From Synergistaceae bacterium (GTDB lineage: Bacteria; Synergistota; Synergistia; Synergistales; Aminobacteriaceae), in contig WRKN01000165.1 in assembly GCA_009778055.1 (NCBI GenBank), forward strand, positions 1 through 5,686: 5,686 nt of DNA, in the 5' to 3' direction. The notes under the pieces are model-generated. The model made no database searches. It was given only the letters and a program-made list of their open reading frames with translations, and was not told the DNA's origin. Shown piece after piece: positions 1-4,264 of the stretch. A program made the position numbers and the translations under genes. Each line of letters starts with the position of its first letter. Positions within the stretch are counted from its first letter, which is position 1.

Positions 1-1691
1 ACTGTTCCCGCGGCTATAGTTATGTCACCGCTGTCACCGTTGCCGCCGCTGCCGCCGCCAATACCTGCTCCGTTGCCGGTACTTTCCGCTCGTTGAATGT
101 TTGCTGATCCGCCAATATTTATAGTACCGGCGTTGCCGCTATCGCCACCGCCTATACCGGCGCCGTGGCCTTCGCTGATAGCCAGGGTGATGGTTGCTGA
201 TCCGCCTATGTTTATATTACCGCCGCTGCCGCTGCCTCCTCCTCCTCCTATACCGGCGCCGGCGCCGCTAGCGGCGCTGCCGATACTGCGTGCTTCTATA
301 ATGTTTGCTGTTCCGCCAATATTTATAGTGCCGCCGCTGCCTCCTCCAATGCTAATGGCCCCGCCCCCGCCTATACCGGCGCCGGCGTAGGTATTGTAAG
401 CACCGTTGGTGCCAATCGCCCTGATATTGCCGCCAAGTATCGAGATGGTCCCGGCGTTGGCCCCATTGTTATCACTGTTACCGCCTATTCCCGCCGCGTT
501 GGCACCTCCTGTTGCCGTGAGGGATCCCGTTCCGTTGATATTGAGTGTGGCGTCGCTTGTCACGCTAATCCCCGCGAAACCCGCGCCACCGGTAAGCACA
601 TTATCTCCAGTCAAAAACAAGTTTACCGTCGAGTTCGGCGCAACATTGACAGCAGCGGAAGCAGGCCCGGAAGCTGGGATAACCACACCGGATAGCCCTA
701 TATCTGCCACGGCTCCCGCCTCGGTGGTAATAGCAGTTACTGTTCCATTGAGAGTAGAACCATCTATAACAACATTTGCCCCATCCAGTATTGTTAGCAC
801 GCCGGTCCCCGCGCTAAAAGCCCAACTTTGACCGGTATCTCCAATGTTCGATGAATCAATAATAGTAATAACCCCGACTTGCGATGAGGCTGACGGCATC
901 GCGGCAATGGCTGTATTGGCGGCAGCAACGGCGGCACTAACGGCATTCTGAATTTCCGTCTGGTTACTCGTAGGGGGAGGGACACGAGGGGGACTCCCCT
1001 TACTAAATAGTTCTTGATAATCTGGCGTTGTATCGTCAAACTCCATCCTCCTGTCCGGCACACCCGGCCTCGGCGGCGGCTCTGTGGGCGCCGGCTCATA
1101 CCCCACCTCGAGGATATTGCTCTTCAGAACCTGCCCCACGCCGGGAGAAGCCGTCAGGCTCAACCTGTAGTTGCCTTCAACGCTTACCTTTTGCCCGAAC
1201 CTGTCCACGCTTGTCAGCCCGCCCCGGATGAACAGCTCGGTCGTATTCCTGTCCGCAGACCAGATCGCGGACGCCGAGCCGTCGAGTAGCTTCCTTCGGT
1301 TGAACTGAGTCGTGTTTGCTATCCGGTCGATCTCTTCCATGAGCTGGTTGATTTCGAGTTGGATGTAACGGCGGTCCTGCTGGGTCAGTGTGTCGTTGGC
1401 CGCCTGCACGGACAGCTCGCGCATACGCTGGAGAATGGTGTTGACTTCCTGAAGGGCGCCCTCGGCGGTCTGTATCATGGATATGCCGTCCTGGGCGTTT
1501 CGCGACGCCTGATCCAGCCCGCGGATCTGCGCGCGCATATTTTCGGAAATGGCCAGCCCGGCCGCGTCGTCAGCGGCAGAGTTTATCCTCAGGCCCGTCG
1601 AAAGCTTTTGGATCATCTTACCAAGCTTGGTCCCGGTGGTATCGACGGCGTTATACCCAATGAGCGCCCAAAGGTTGTTGACTATACGCAT
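1..1691 (-). CDS. fliC: Flagellin A with Gly-rich repeat insert (5' part, runs off left edge)
   Basis: Flagellin, the filament subunit exported through the flagellar type III apparatus. The first 563 residues are visible and no stop interrupts them. Residues 1-140 are the conserved N-terminal D0/D1 helices: NNLWAL near the start, LSTGLRINSAADDAAGLAIS at about 30-49, then RELSVQAANDTLTQQ and IDRIANTTQFN. Residues 141-195 continue in a Synergistota-like way (FGQKVSVEGNYRLSLTASPG). A proline-rich linker follows at about 199-240 and an Ala-rich stretch at 247-265. From about 272 the sequence turns into beta-strand-rich, Gly/Asn/Thr-rich repeats, and from 436 into AGIGGG units. ATG at 1691 is chosen because the family N-terminus begins there and AGGTGAG (1696-1702) lies 4 nt upstream. 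The visible part has no cysteine. The C-terminal flagellin domain should lie beyond the left edge. Flagellin identity is seen directly; the phylum is inferred. Confidence 0.93.
   Translation of the reverse strand, partial: MRIVNNLWALIGYNAVDTTGTKLGKMIQKLSTGLRINSAADDAAGLAISENMRAQIRGLDQASRNAQDGISMIQTAEGALQEVNTILQRMRELSVQAANDTLTQQDRRYIQLEINQLMEEIDRIANTTQFNRRKLLDGSASAIWSADRNTTELFIRGGLTSVDRFGQKVSVEGNYRLSLTASPGVGQVLKSNILEVGYEPAPTEPPPRPGVPDRRMEFDDTTPDYQELFSKGSPPRVPPPTSNQTEIQNAVSAAVAAANTAIAAMPSASSQVGVITIIDSSNIGDTGQSWAFSAGTGVLTILDGANVVIDGSTLNGTVTAITTEAGAVADIGLSGVVIPASGPASAAVNVAPNSTVNLFLTGDNVLTGGAGFAGISVTSDATLNINGTGSLTATGGANAAGIGGNSDNNGANAGTISILGGNIRAIGTNGAYNTYAGAGIGGGGAISIGGGSGGTINIGGTANIIEARSIGSAASGAGAGIGGGGGSGSGGNINIGGSATITLAISEGHGAGIGGGDSGNAGTINIGGSANIQRAESTGNGAGIGGGSGGNGDSGDITIAAGT
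3..386 (-). repeat. Imperfect tandem repeats coding AGIGGG/INIGG units in flagellin A
   Basis: Flagellin A residues 436-563 consist of degenerate units that open with AGIGGG or AGAGIGGG, continue with a Gly/Ser run, then a strand such as TINIGG or NINIGG, then A-x-I and a short E/S-rich turn. Successive units are about 41, 34 and 31 residues (93-123 bp), and a further unit is cut by the window edge. The spacing varies and the DNA has diverged, so this is old duplication under protein-level selection, not a fresh microsatellite. Similar GIGGG repeats are known from large surface proteins of gut bacteria, where a beta-solenoid fold is likely. That fold is inferred here. Confidence 0.85.
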
Positions 1692-1866
1692 TGAACTCAC
1701 CTGCCTTCCATGCAAAAGCGAACGCCGCGAAGACAAACGCCCGCGCGTTCAGAATAACTCTTATCAAATTGAGAGAGTGAGAGAATTGAGTTGCGGGATA
1801 GAAAACTGCGACCCCTGGCTCCCGTTCGATATGACCAAGGACCCGAAATACGTTGATGCTCACCAT
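1651..1866 (-). CDS. Possible 71-residue leader ORF overlapping the flagellin A start
   Basis: This is an out-of-frame ORF in the flagellin A leader. Its ATG at 1866 follows AAGGAGGAG (1875-1883) with an 8-nt gap, the best ribosome binding site on this side of the window, and is followed at once by GTG. Its stop at 1651 lies 41 nt inside the flagellin gene, so ribosomes translating it would run through the flagellin Shine-Dalgarno and start codon. The product starts MVSINVFRVLGHIE and has a hydrophobic FVFAAFAFAW stretch near residue 50. I do not recognise it. It could be a regulatory leader peptide coupled to flagellin translation, or the Shine-Dalgarno may be accidental. A longer ORF in another frame (ATG at 1954, 85 codons) spans the same DNA but has no clear ribosome binding site. 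Coding status is uncertain. Confidence 0.3.
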   Translation of the reverse strand: MVSINVFRVLGHIEREPGVAVFYPATQFSHSLNLIRVILNARAFVFAAFAFAWKAGEFNAYSQQPLGAHWV

Positions 1867-1874
1867 AACTTATG

Positions 1875-1883
1875 CTCCTCCTT
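1875..1883 (-). promoter_or_regulatory. Strong Shine-Dalgarno in flagellin A leader
   Basis: On the minus strand this reads AAGGAGGAG, followed by 8 nt and then ATG GTG. It is more canonical than the AGGTGAG directly in front of flagellin A. It lies 184 nt upstream of the flagellin start, so it cannot serve flagellin itself. It could drive the 71-codon leader ORF. The GGA motifs could also bind an RNA regulator of the CsrA type, which controls flagellin leaders in some bacteria; nothing here shows that directly. Confidence 0.5.
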
Positions 1884-1979
1884 AAGCTATTGTCAGCTAG
1901 CTCGATCTCGACAATGGCATTGCGCTTATCCATAAGACGCAAAGTCAGCTTCATTCATGAGACATTGATTCAATATAAC

Positions 1980-2007
1980 ATTATACGCGGAATCCGACAT
2001 GTGTAAA
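1980..2007 (-). promoter_or_regulatory. Sigma70-type promoter toward flagellin A
   Basis: On the minus strand, TTTACA (2002-2007; 5 of 6 matches to TTGACA) is followed after a 16-bp spacer by a perfect TATAAT (1980-1985). Transcription would start near 1972 and leave a leader of about 280 nt before the flagellin A ATG. I found no good sigma28 site (TAAA-N15-GCCGATAA) in this leader, although sigma28 is the usual flagellin sigma factor in many bacteria. Confidence 0.6.
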
Positions 2008-2031
2008 GAATTTTTTCCGTAAATACTCTTT

Positions 2032-2045
2032 ATCATGATCATGAT
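2032..2045. promoter_or_regulatory. 14-bp perfect palindrome, possible operator
   Basis: ATCATGATCATGAT equals its own reverse complement over 14 bp, with GATC at 2037-2040 on the axis. It lies about 66 bp upstream of the predicted flagellin A transcription start, a normal place for an activator, and about 100 bp upstream of the opposite promoter. This fits a dimeric regulator site shared by divergent genes. No regulator is identified, and AT-rich DNA can produce palindromes by chance. Confidence 0.35.
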
Positions 2046-2105
2046 TTATGATTTTTTTTGCCGCTCGGAAAAACCGCATCGAGTTTACGGCTGATGTAAA
2101 ATCAC

Positions 2106-2134
2106 TGAACAGCAGCCCCTGTTTTGGTTATAAT
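2106..2134 (+). promoter_or_regulatory. Sigma70-type promoter of the DUF3782-like gene
   Basis: TGAACA (2106-2111; 4 of 6 matches to TTGACA), a 17-bp spacer, then a perfect TATAAT (2129-2134). Transcription would start near 2141, giving a leader of about 73 nt before the ATG at 2214. The -10 box and spacer are ideal and the -35 is weak. Confidence 0.5.
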
Positions 2135-2213
2135 TATGGAAAATGGAGCTAAATTTAAGAATGCCGTAAAGCAACACCGATATGAATGTGAACTCTTATG
2201 AGAGAAATGAAGG

Positions 2214-2933
2214 ATGGTGATCGCCGTGGAAACGATGACAGCGGAACAGGCGGCTGAAGCGGCCAAAGGGCTGACTTTTGAGATAGTTTGGGCGGCGCTG
2301 ATGGAAACCCGGCAGCGGATGGAGGAATCCCACCAGCGGATGGAGGAATCCCACCAGCGGATGGAGGAATCCCGTCGAGAGATGGAAAAGGACATAATGG
2401 AAACCCGCCGAGAGATGGAAAAGGACATAATGGAAACCCGCCGGCGGATGGAGGAATCTCACCAGCGGACGGAAAAGAACATAGCTGACCTGAGTAAAAA
2501 CATCGGAGGGCTTGGAAACTCGTTTGGTCTGTTTACAGAAACTATGTTTTCAACGGAAATAATGAAGAAATTTGACGAACTCGGATTCCAGTTCGATACA
2601 CAGACAAAACAAAAGAAATTTCGTCAGGCTGGGAGACTCATTGCGGAAATAGATTCTGTCCTGGAAAATGGCGAATATGTCATGCTGGTGGAAATCAAAG
2701 CAAATCTGTCTGTTGAAGATGTTGAAGAGCATTTAGAGCGAATCGCGATAATCCGAGAATATATGGACGCACGCGGCGACAGCCGGAAACTCGTGGGGGC
2801 CGTTGCCGGAGGCGTTGTCCCCGAGAGCGTGTTAAACTACGCCCAGAAAAAAGGGCTTTACGTTCTTGTCCAGACCGGCGACGCCGTCGCGATTGCGGCT
2901 ATGCCCAGCGGCCTCAAGGCGCGAGAATGGTGA
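2214..2933 (+). CDS. Coiled-coil protein with PD-(D/E)XK nuclease-like domain (DUF3782-like)
   Basis: The product has 239 residues. Residues about 28-95 form a highly charged coiled coil made of tandem units (QRMEESH, REMEKDIMETR). Residues 97-110 (IGGLGNSFGLFTET) and the C-terminal half match what I recall of DUF3782-type proteins, common in cyanobacteria and other phyla. The nuclease-like signature is E145-I-D147, ten or so residues, then V159-E160-I-K162, i.e. D...(E)xK. It is followed by VEEHLERI and a GLYVLVQTGD strand. There is no signal peptide or membrane span, so a cytoplasmic, DNA-linked role is plausible, but no function is established. Start choice is open: ATG 2214 has only a weak GAGAG 8 nt upstream; in-frame GTG 2226 follows GAAGGA by 11 nt; ATG 2235 is also possible. 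It is transcribed away from flagellin A and toward the Rpn gene. Confidence 0.85.
   Translation: MVIAVETMTAEQAAEAAKGLTFEIVWAALMETRQRMEESHQRMEESHQRMEESRREMEKDIMETRREMEKDIMETRRRMEESHQRTEKNIADLSKNIGGLGNSFGLFTETMFSTEIMKKFDELGFQFDTQTKQKKFRQAGRLIAEIDSVLENGEYVMLVEIKANLSVEDVEEHLERIAIIREYMDARGDSRKLVGAVAGGVVPESVLNYAQKKGLYVLVQTGDAVAIAAMPSGLKAREW
2313..2375 (+). repeat. Three tandem 21-bp units (one heptad each)
   Basis: Units at 2313-2333 and 2334-2354 are identical, and 2355-2375 differs only in its last bases. Each codes QRMEESH or QRMEESR, exactly one coiled-coil heptad. Diverged copies of the same unit follow the 33-bp repeats, at 2442-2462 and 2463-2483. Copy-number change would stay in frame and lengthen or shorten the coil by whole heptads. 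Confidence 0.9.
2376..2441 (+). repeat. Two identical tandem 33-bp units (one hendecad each)
   Basis: Positions 2376-2408 and 2409-2441 are exact copies coding REMEKDIMETR, 11 residues. Eleven residues (three helical turns) is the other standard coiled-coil period, so this repeat also keeps the helix in register. The perfect identity points to recent duplication. Confidence 0.9.
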
Positions 2934-2966
2934 ATGGCTGGCGGAAGTTCATCCCACCGTCTGCAG

Positions 2967-3007
2967 GGTCAGGCTTCCATGCCCGACCGTGTTTGCTTCG
3001 CTTTTTT
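2967..3007 (+). terminator. Weak terminator candidate after the DUF3782-like gene
   Basis: GGTC-A-GGC (2967-2974) can pair with GCC-C-GACC (2981-2988) around a 6-nt loop with one A-C mismatch. A run of six T lies further on, at 3002-3007. The gap between stem and T-run is 13 nt, which is poor for a classic intrinsic terminator, so this is tentative. Confidence 0.2.
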
Positions 3008-3052
3008 CGCCTTAGTTTACCATTCAAACAGCAGGCACACGGCCCCTCTAAA

Positions 3053-3077
3053 CCTCACGAGTCAGGGGCTTGTGAGG
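3053..3077 (-). terminator. Hairpin at the end of the miniprotein gene, possible terminator
   Basis: On the minus strand CCTCAC pairs with GTGAGG, extended by AG/CT after a one-base mismatch, with loop CCCCTGA. The stop codon of the 28-residue ORF sits in the loop. TTTAGA follows the stem, a short T-tract. An alternative stem, GCCCCT (3042-3047) with AGGGGC (3064-3069), overlaps it and excludes it. Either could end the rpn-miniprotein transcript; the weak T-tract keeps confidence low. Confidence 0.3.
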
Positions 3078-3148
3078 ATATACAGGGATACCAAAAGAAT
3101 TACGACAACGGTAAAAACCGTTGTTTGGATCGCATCGTGGGTTTTCAT
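3062..3148 (-). CDS. 28-residue single-span membrane miniprotein
   Basis: This is a short gene with an unusually good ribosome binding site: GAAGGAG ends 8 nt before ATG 3148. The product begins MKTHDAIQTT and continues as one hydrophobic run, VFTVVVILLVSLYIL (residues 11-25), ending in TSP. It has one lysine and a histidine at the N-terminus and no cleavage site, so it should be a single transmembrane helix. It starts 47 nt downstream of the Rpn stop on the same strand and is probably co-transcribed; a weak promoter (TGAACT, 17 bp, TATATC) could also drive it alone. Size and layout resemble small membrane toxins of type I systems and also small accessory subunits of membrane complexes. I recognise no family. 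The Shine-Dalgarno and the hydrophobic run are visible; the role is unknown. Confidence 0.55.
   Translation of the reverse strand: MKTHDAIQTTVFTVVVILLVSLYILTSP
3105..3124. repeat. Perfect 20-bp hairpin inside the miniprotein gene
   Basis: ACAACGGT (3105-3112) and ACCGTTGT (3117-3124) are exact inverted copies around a 4-base AAAA spacer (TTTT on the minus strand). The hairpin covers codons 9-14 of the 28-residue ORF, beginning 24 nt after its A of ATG. In mRNA it could slow early elongation or serve as an antisense target. T residues next to the stem are too few for a convincing terminator on either strand. Confidence 0.5.
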
Positions 3149-3170
3149 CGTTTACTCTCCTTCGCCAAAA

Positions 3171-3190
3171 GTTGGATATATTGTTGGATA
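3171..3190. repeat. Short direct repeat between rpn and the miniprotein
   Basis: GTTGGATA occurs at 3171-3178 and 3183-3190, separated by TATT, so the period is 12 bp. It lies in the 47-nt gap just after the Rpn stop codon. It may be a protein site or simple slippage; nothing decides. Confidence 0.3.
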
Positions 3191-3195
3191 GACTT

Positions 3196-3447
3196 TTAGT
3201 TCAGCATGGCGCGTACCCGCTCTATCGGCACCTCCATGTTGTGAGCGACAACCTCGGGAGAAAACCCGTTTGCAAGGAAATTCCTTATAGTGTTGGTGAT
3301 TTTCCGTTCGGCTTCCTTCATGGCTTCTGCTCTGACTTCTGCTCTGCCTTCTTCTCGGGCTTCTTCTCTGACTTCTTCTCTGAGTTCTGCTCTGGCCTGA
3401 GCTATCAAGGCTTTAGCGGTTTCCTTTTCTCCAAGCGGTATGTACAC
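3196..3447 (-). CDS. Predicted RpnS-like intragenic antitoxin (internal start in rpn)
   Basis: This is an in-frame internal start inside the Rpn gene. GTG at 3447 (codon 251) is preceded by AGGAGG (3456-3461) with an 8-nt gap, a far better initiation signal than that of the full-length gene. The product would be the last 83 residues, starting MYIPLGEKETAKAL. It comprises the four-residue repeat helix and the C-terminal SPEVVAHNMEVPIERV tail, and lacks all nuclease motifs. Published work on E. coli Rpn proteins describes exactly this plan: a separately translated C-terminal domain (RpnS) dimerises with and blocks the toxic full-length nuclease (RpnL), through a helix that can carry four-residue repeats variable in number. 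The start signal and repeats are seen here; antitoxin action is inferred from the family. The GAG GAG GGG codons may instead be conserved only for protein reasons. Confidence 0.6.
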   Translation of the reverse strand: MYIPLGEKETAKALIAQARAELREEVREEAREEGRAEVRAEAMKEAERKITNTIRNFLANGFSPEVVAHNMEVPIERVRAMLN

Positions 3448-4197
3448 TACCTTCCCCTCCTCGCTCAATTGACTCCTGTATTCAACGTATTCCCTCTCAA
3501 GCTTCTCGTCTTTCAGATTGATGATCCGTTCGAGAAAAAGCAGGAGATCTCGTTTATCCTCCCTGCTCCAACCTCGCTCGCCTAAAAGATCCAGCAACGT
3601 TCGCAGGTAATTGAACTTTTGATGCTCGCTATTTGCCCTGAACGAACACTTCGCCGCGTAAAGAGCCAAGTCTATCGGGTTGTCGCTGCCTATCAACTCT
3701 TTATCGTCAATCTCCGTCAGCACAAGATTATTATAACGGTAAACAATCTCTGTACCAAAACGGGAATGTTCGTAAACACGCTCCTTTTTCCGCGGCGCGC
3801 CCGTGATAATCGCCAGCGCCACCGGCTCCTTCCGGTAATGCGCGTATATCAAACTGTTATAGTGGCGCATCCTCTCCGCCATATTACCGCCGCCTGAGCC
3901 GTGATGAGCCTCGATATGAAAAAGGACCCACTCCGCGCCGCCGCCCTTGAGCGGGACCTCAATAACAAAGTCTGCGAAATGCGGGCTATTGAGGATTTCC
4001 GGGTCACTCGTGTTCAGGACGTCCCTGAACTCCTTGTCCAGAAAACGAGGTTTTTTCGTAGTGTCCGCCCTCTCGTAAAGCTCGGGGATAGCCCGCTTTA
4101 GTAAAGGATAGAAAAAACGCTCTATTAAATCCTTCCAATAGCTGTCGTGACTGAAATTCTTCTCTTTTTCGTCGCTGCTTCCAGCATACAGGGCCAT
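3196..4197 (-). CDS. Rpn-family PD-(D/E)XK nuclease (full-length toxin-like form)
   Basis: The product has 333 residues and belongs to the recombination-promoting nuclease/putative transposase family. Characteristic blocks are HDSYWKDLIERFFYPLLKRAIPEL (17-40), DKEFRDVL (54-61), HFADFVIEVPLKGG (73-86) with likely catalytic D76, and VLFHIEAHHGSGGGNMAERM (91-110) with E96; the usual E-x-Q/K is E-x-H98 here. HYNSLIYAHY (112-121), SDNPIDLALYAAK (171-183) and RGWSREDKRDLLLFLERIINL (208-228) are also typical. A charged four-residue repeat spans 268-291. The end, IRNFLANGFSPEVVAHNMEVPIERVRAML, is the usual C-terminal helix-turn-helix-like tail. Family members are DNA endonucleases, reported as toxic and anti-phage when unchecked. 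ATG 4197 is the only plausible start and has no clear Shine-Dalgarno, so full-length translation may be weak. The gene follows flagellin B by 67 bp on the same strand. Confidence 0.9.
   Translation of the reverse strand: MALYAGSSDEKEKNFSHDSYWKDLIERFFYPLLKRAIPELYERADTTKKPRFLDKEFRDVLNTSDPEILNSPHFADFVIEVPLKGGGAEWVLFHIEAHHGSGGGNMAERMRHYNSLIYAHYRKEPVALAIITGAPRKKERVYEHSRFGTEIVYRYNNLVLTEIDDKELIGSDNPIDLALYAAKCSFRANSEHQKFNYLRTLLDLLGERGWSREDKRDLLLFLERIINLKDEKLEREYVEYRSQLSEEGKVVYIPLGEKETAKALIAQARAELREEVREEAREEGRAEVRAEAMKEAERKITNTIRNFLANGFSPEVVAHNMEVPIERVRAMLN
3325..3396 (-). repeat. Six tandem 12-bp units coding x-R-(E/A)-E in rpn
   Basis: Six imperfect 12-bp units, each within a few bases of TTCTTCTCTGAC on the plus strand, start at 3325, 3337, 3349, 3361, 3373 and 3385. 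On the coding strand they give ARAE, LREE, VREE, AREE, GRAE, VRAE (residues 268-291). Gain or loss of units keeps the frame and changes the length of a charged helix shared by the full-length and internal products. Confidence 0.9.
3456..3461 (-). promoter_or_regulatory. Internal ribosome binding site in rpn
   Basis: AGGAGG on the minus strand, then GGAAGGTA, then GTG in the rpn frame. It overlaps codons for S-E-E-G at residues 245-248. It supports separate translation of the C-terminal domain. Confidence 0.6.
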
Positions 4198-4264
4198 AAC
4201 CGCGACAGAGGAATTTAAGGAAAAATGCCGCCCCTACAAAGGATTTGAATGACCAGCCGCGCGC
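4198..4264. other. Short gap between flagellin B and rpn
   Basis: The 67 bp hold no gene, no convincing hairpin terminator and no recognisable promoter, so rpn may be transcribed by read-through from flagellin B. On the minus strand TTGTAGGGGCGGCATTTTTCC resembles the GTAGGGGCGGC-type repeat cores scattered in some gut-bacterial genomes. With one copy here I cannot tell whether it is a repeat. Confidence 0.35.

Larger units (their letters stand above)
1692..2213. other. Divergent control region between flagellin A and the DUF3782-like gene
   Basis: This 522-bp stretch separates two divergently transcribed genes. The flagellin-side half (1692-1979) is the likely transcribed leader, with one small ORF that has a good ribosome binding site. 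The centre (about 1970-2060) is very AT-rich and holds the flagellin-directed promoter and a palindrome. TTTTTCCG (2012-2019) is inverted as CGGAAAAA (2066-2073), and CCGTAAA (2017-2023) is inverted as TTTACGG (2084-2090). These two pairs overlap, so only one can form at a time. The right part holds the promoter of the plus-strand gene. I see no tRNA, CRISPR or conserved protein here. Confidence 0.6.

Noticed and set aside
1..390. Repeat region considered as a CRISPR array
   Set aside because: Units are unequal and degenerate, there are no constant repeats with unique spacers, and the whole stretch is one open frame.
97..831. Proline- and alanine-rich plus-strand ORFs
   Set aside because: They are antisense to the Gly-rich repeats of flagellin A; GGC/GGT codons read backwards give Pro/Ala. 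The minus-strand frame has flagellin homology.
1755..1935. Sigma28 promoter for flagellin A
   Set aside because: GATAA cores occur on the minus strand near 1764 and 1927, but neither has GCC in front or a TAAA element 15 bp upstream.
1697..1954. 85-codon ORF in the flagellin A leader
   Set aside because: It has no clear ribosome binding site, and its Arg/Ser-rich product resembles nothing known. The ORF starting at 1866 has the better start signal.
3121..3585. 154-codon plus-strand ORF opposite rpn
   Set aside because: Its Phe/Ser-rich repeat is the reverse reading of the 12-bp units in rpn, so it is a shadow.
3196..4197. Rpn gene as a transposase of an insertion sequence
   Set aside because: The family is often labelled putative transposase, but I see no terminal inverted repeats or target-site duplication around it, and the fold is PD-(D/E)XK.
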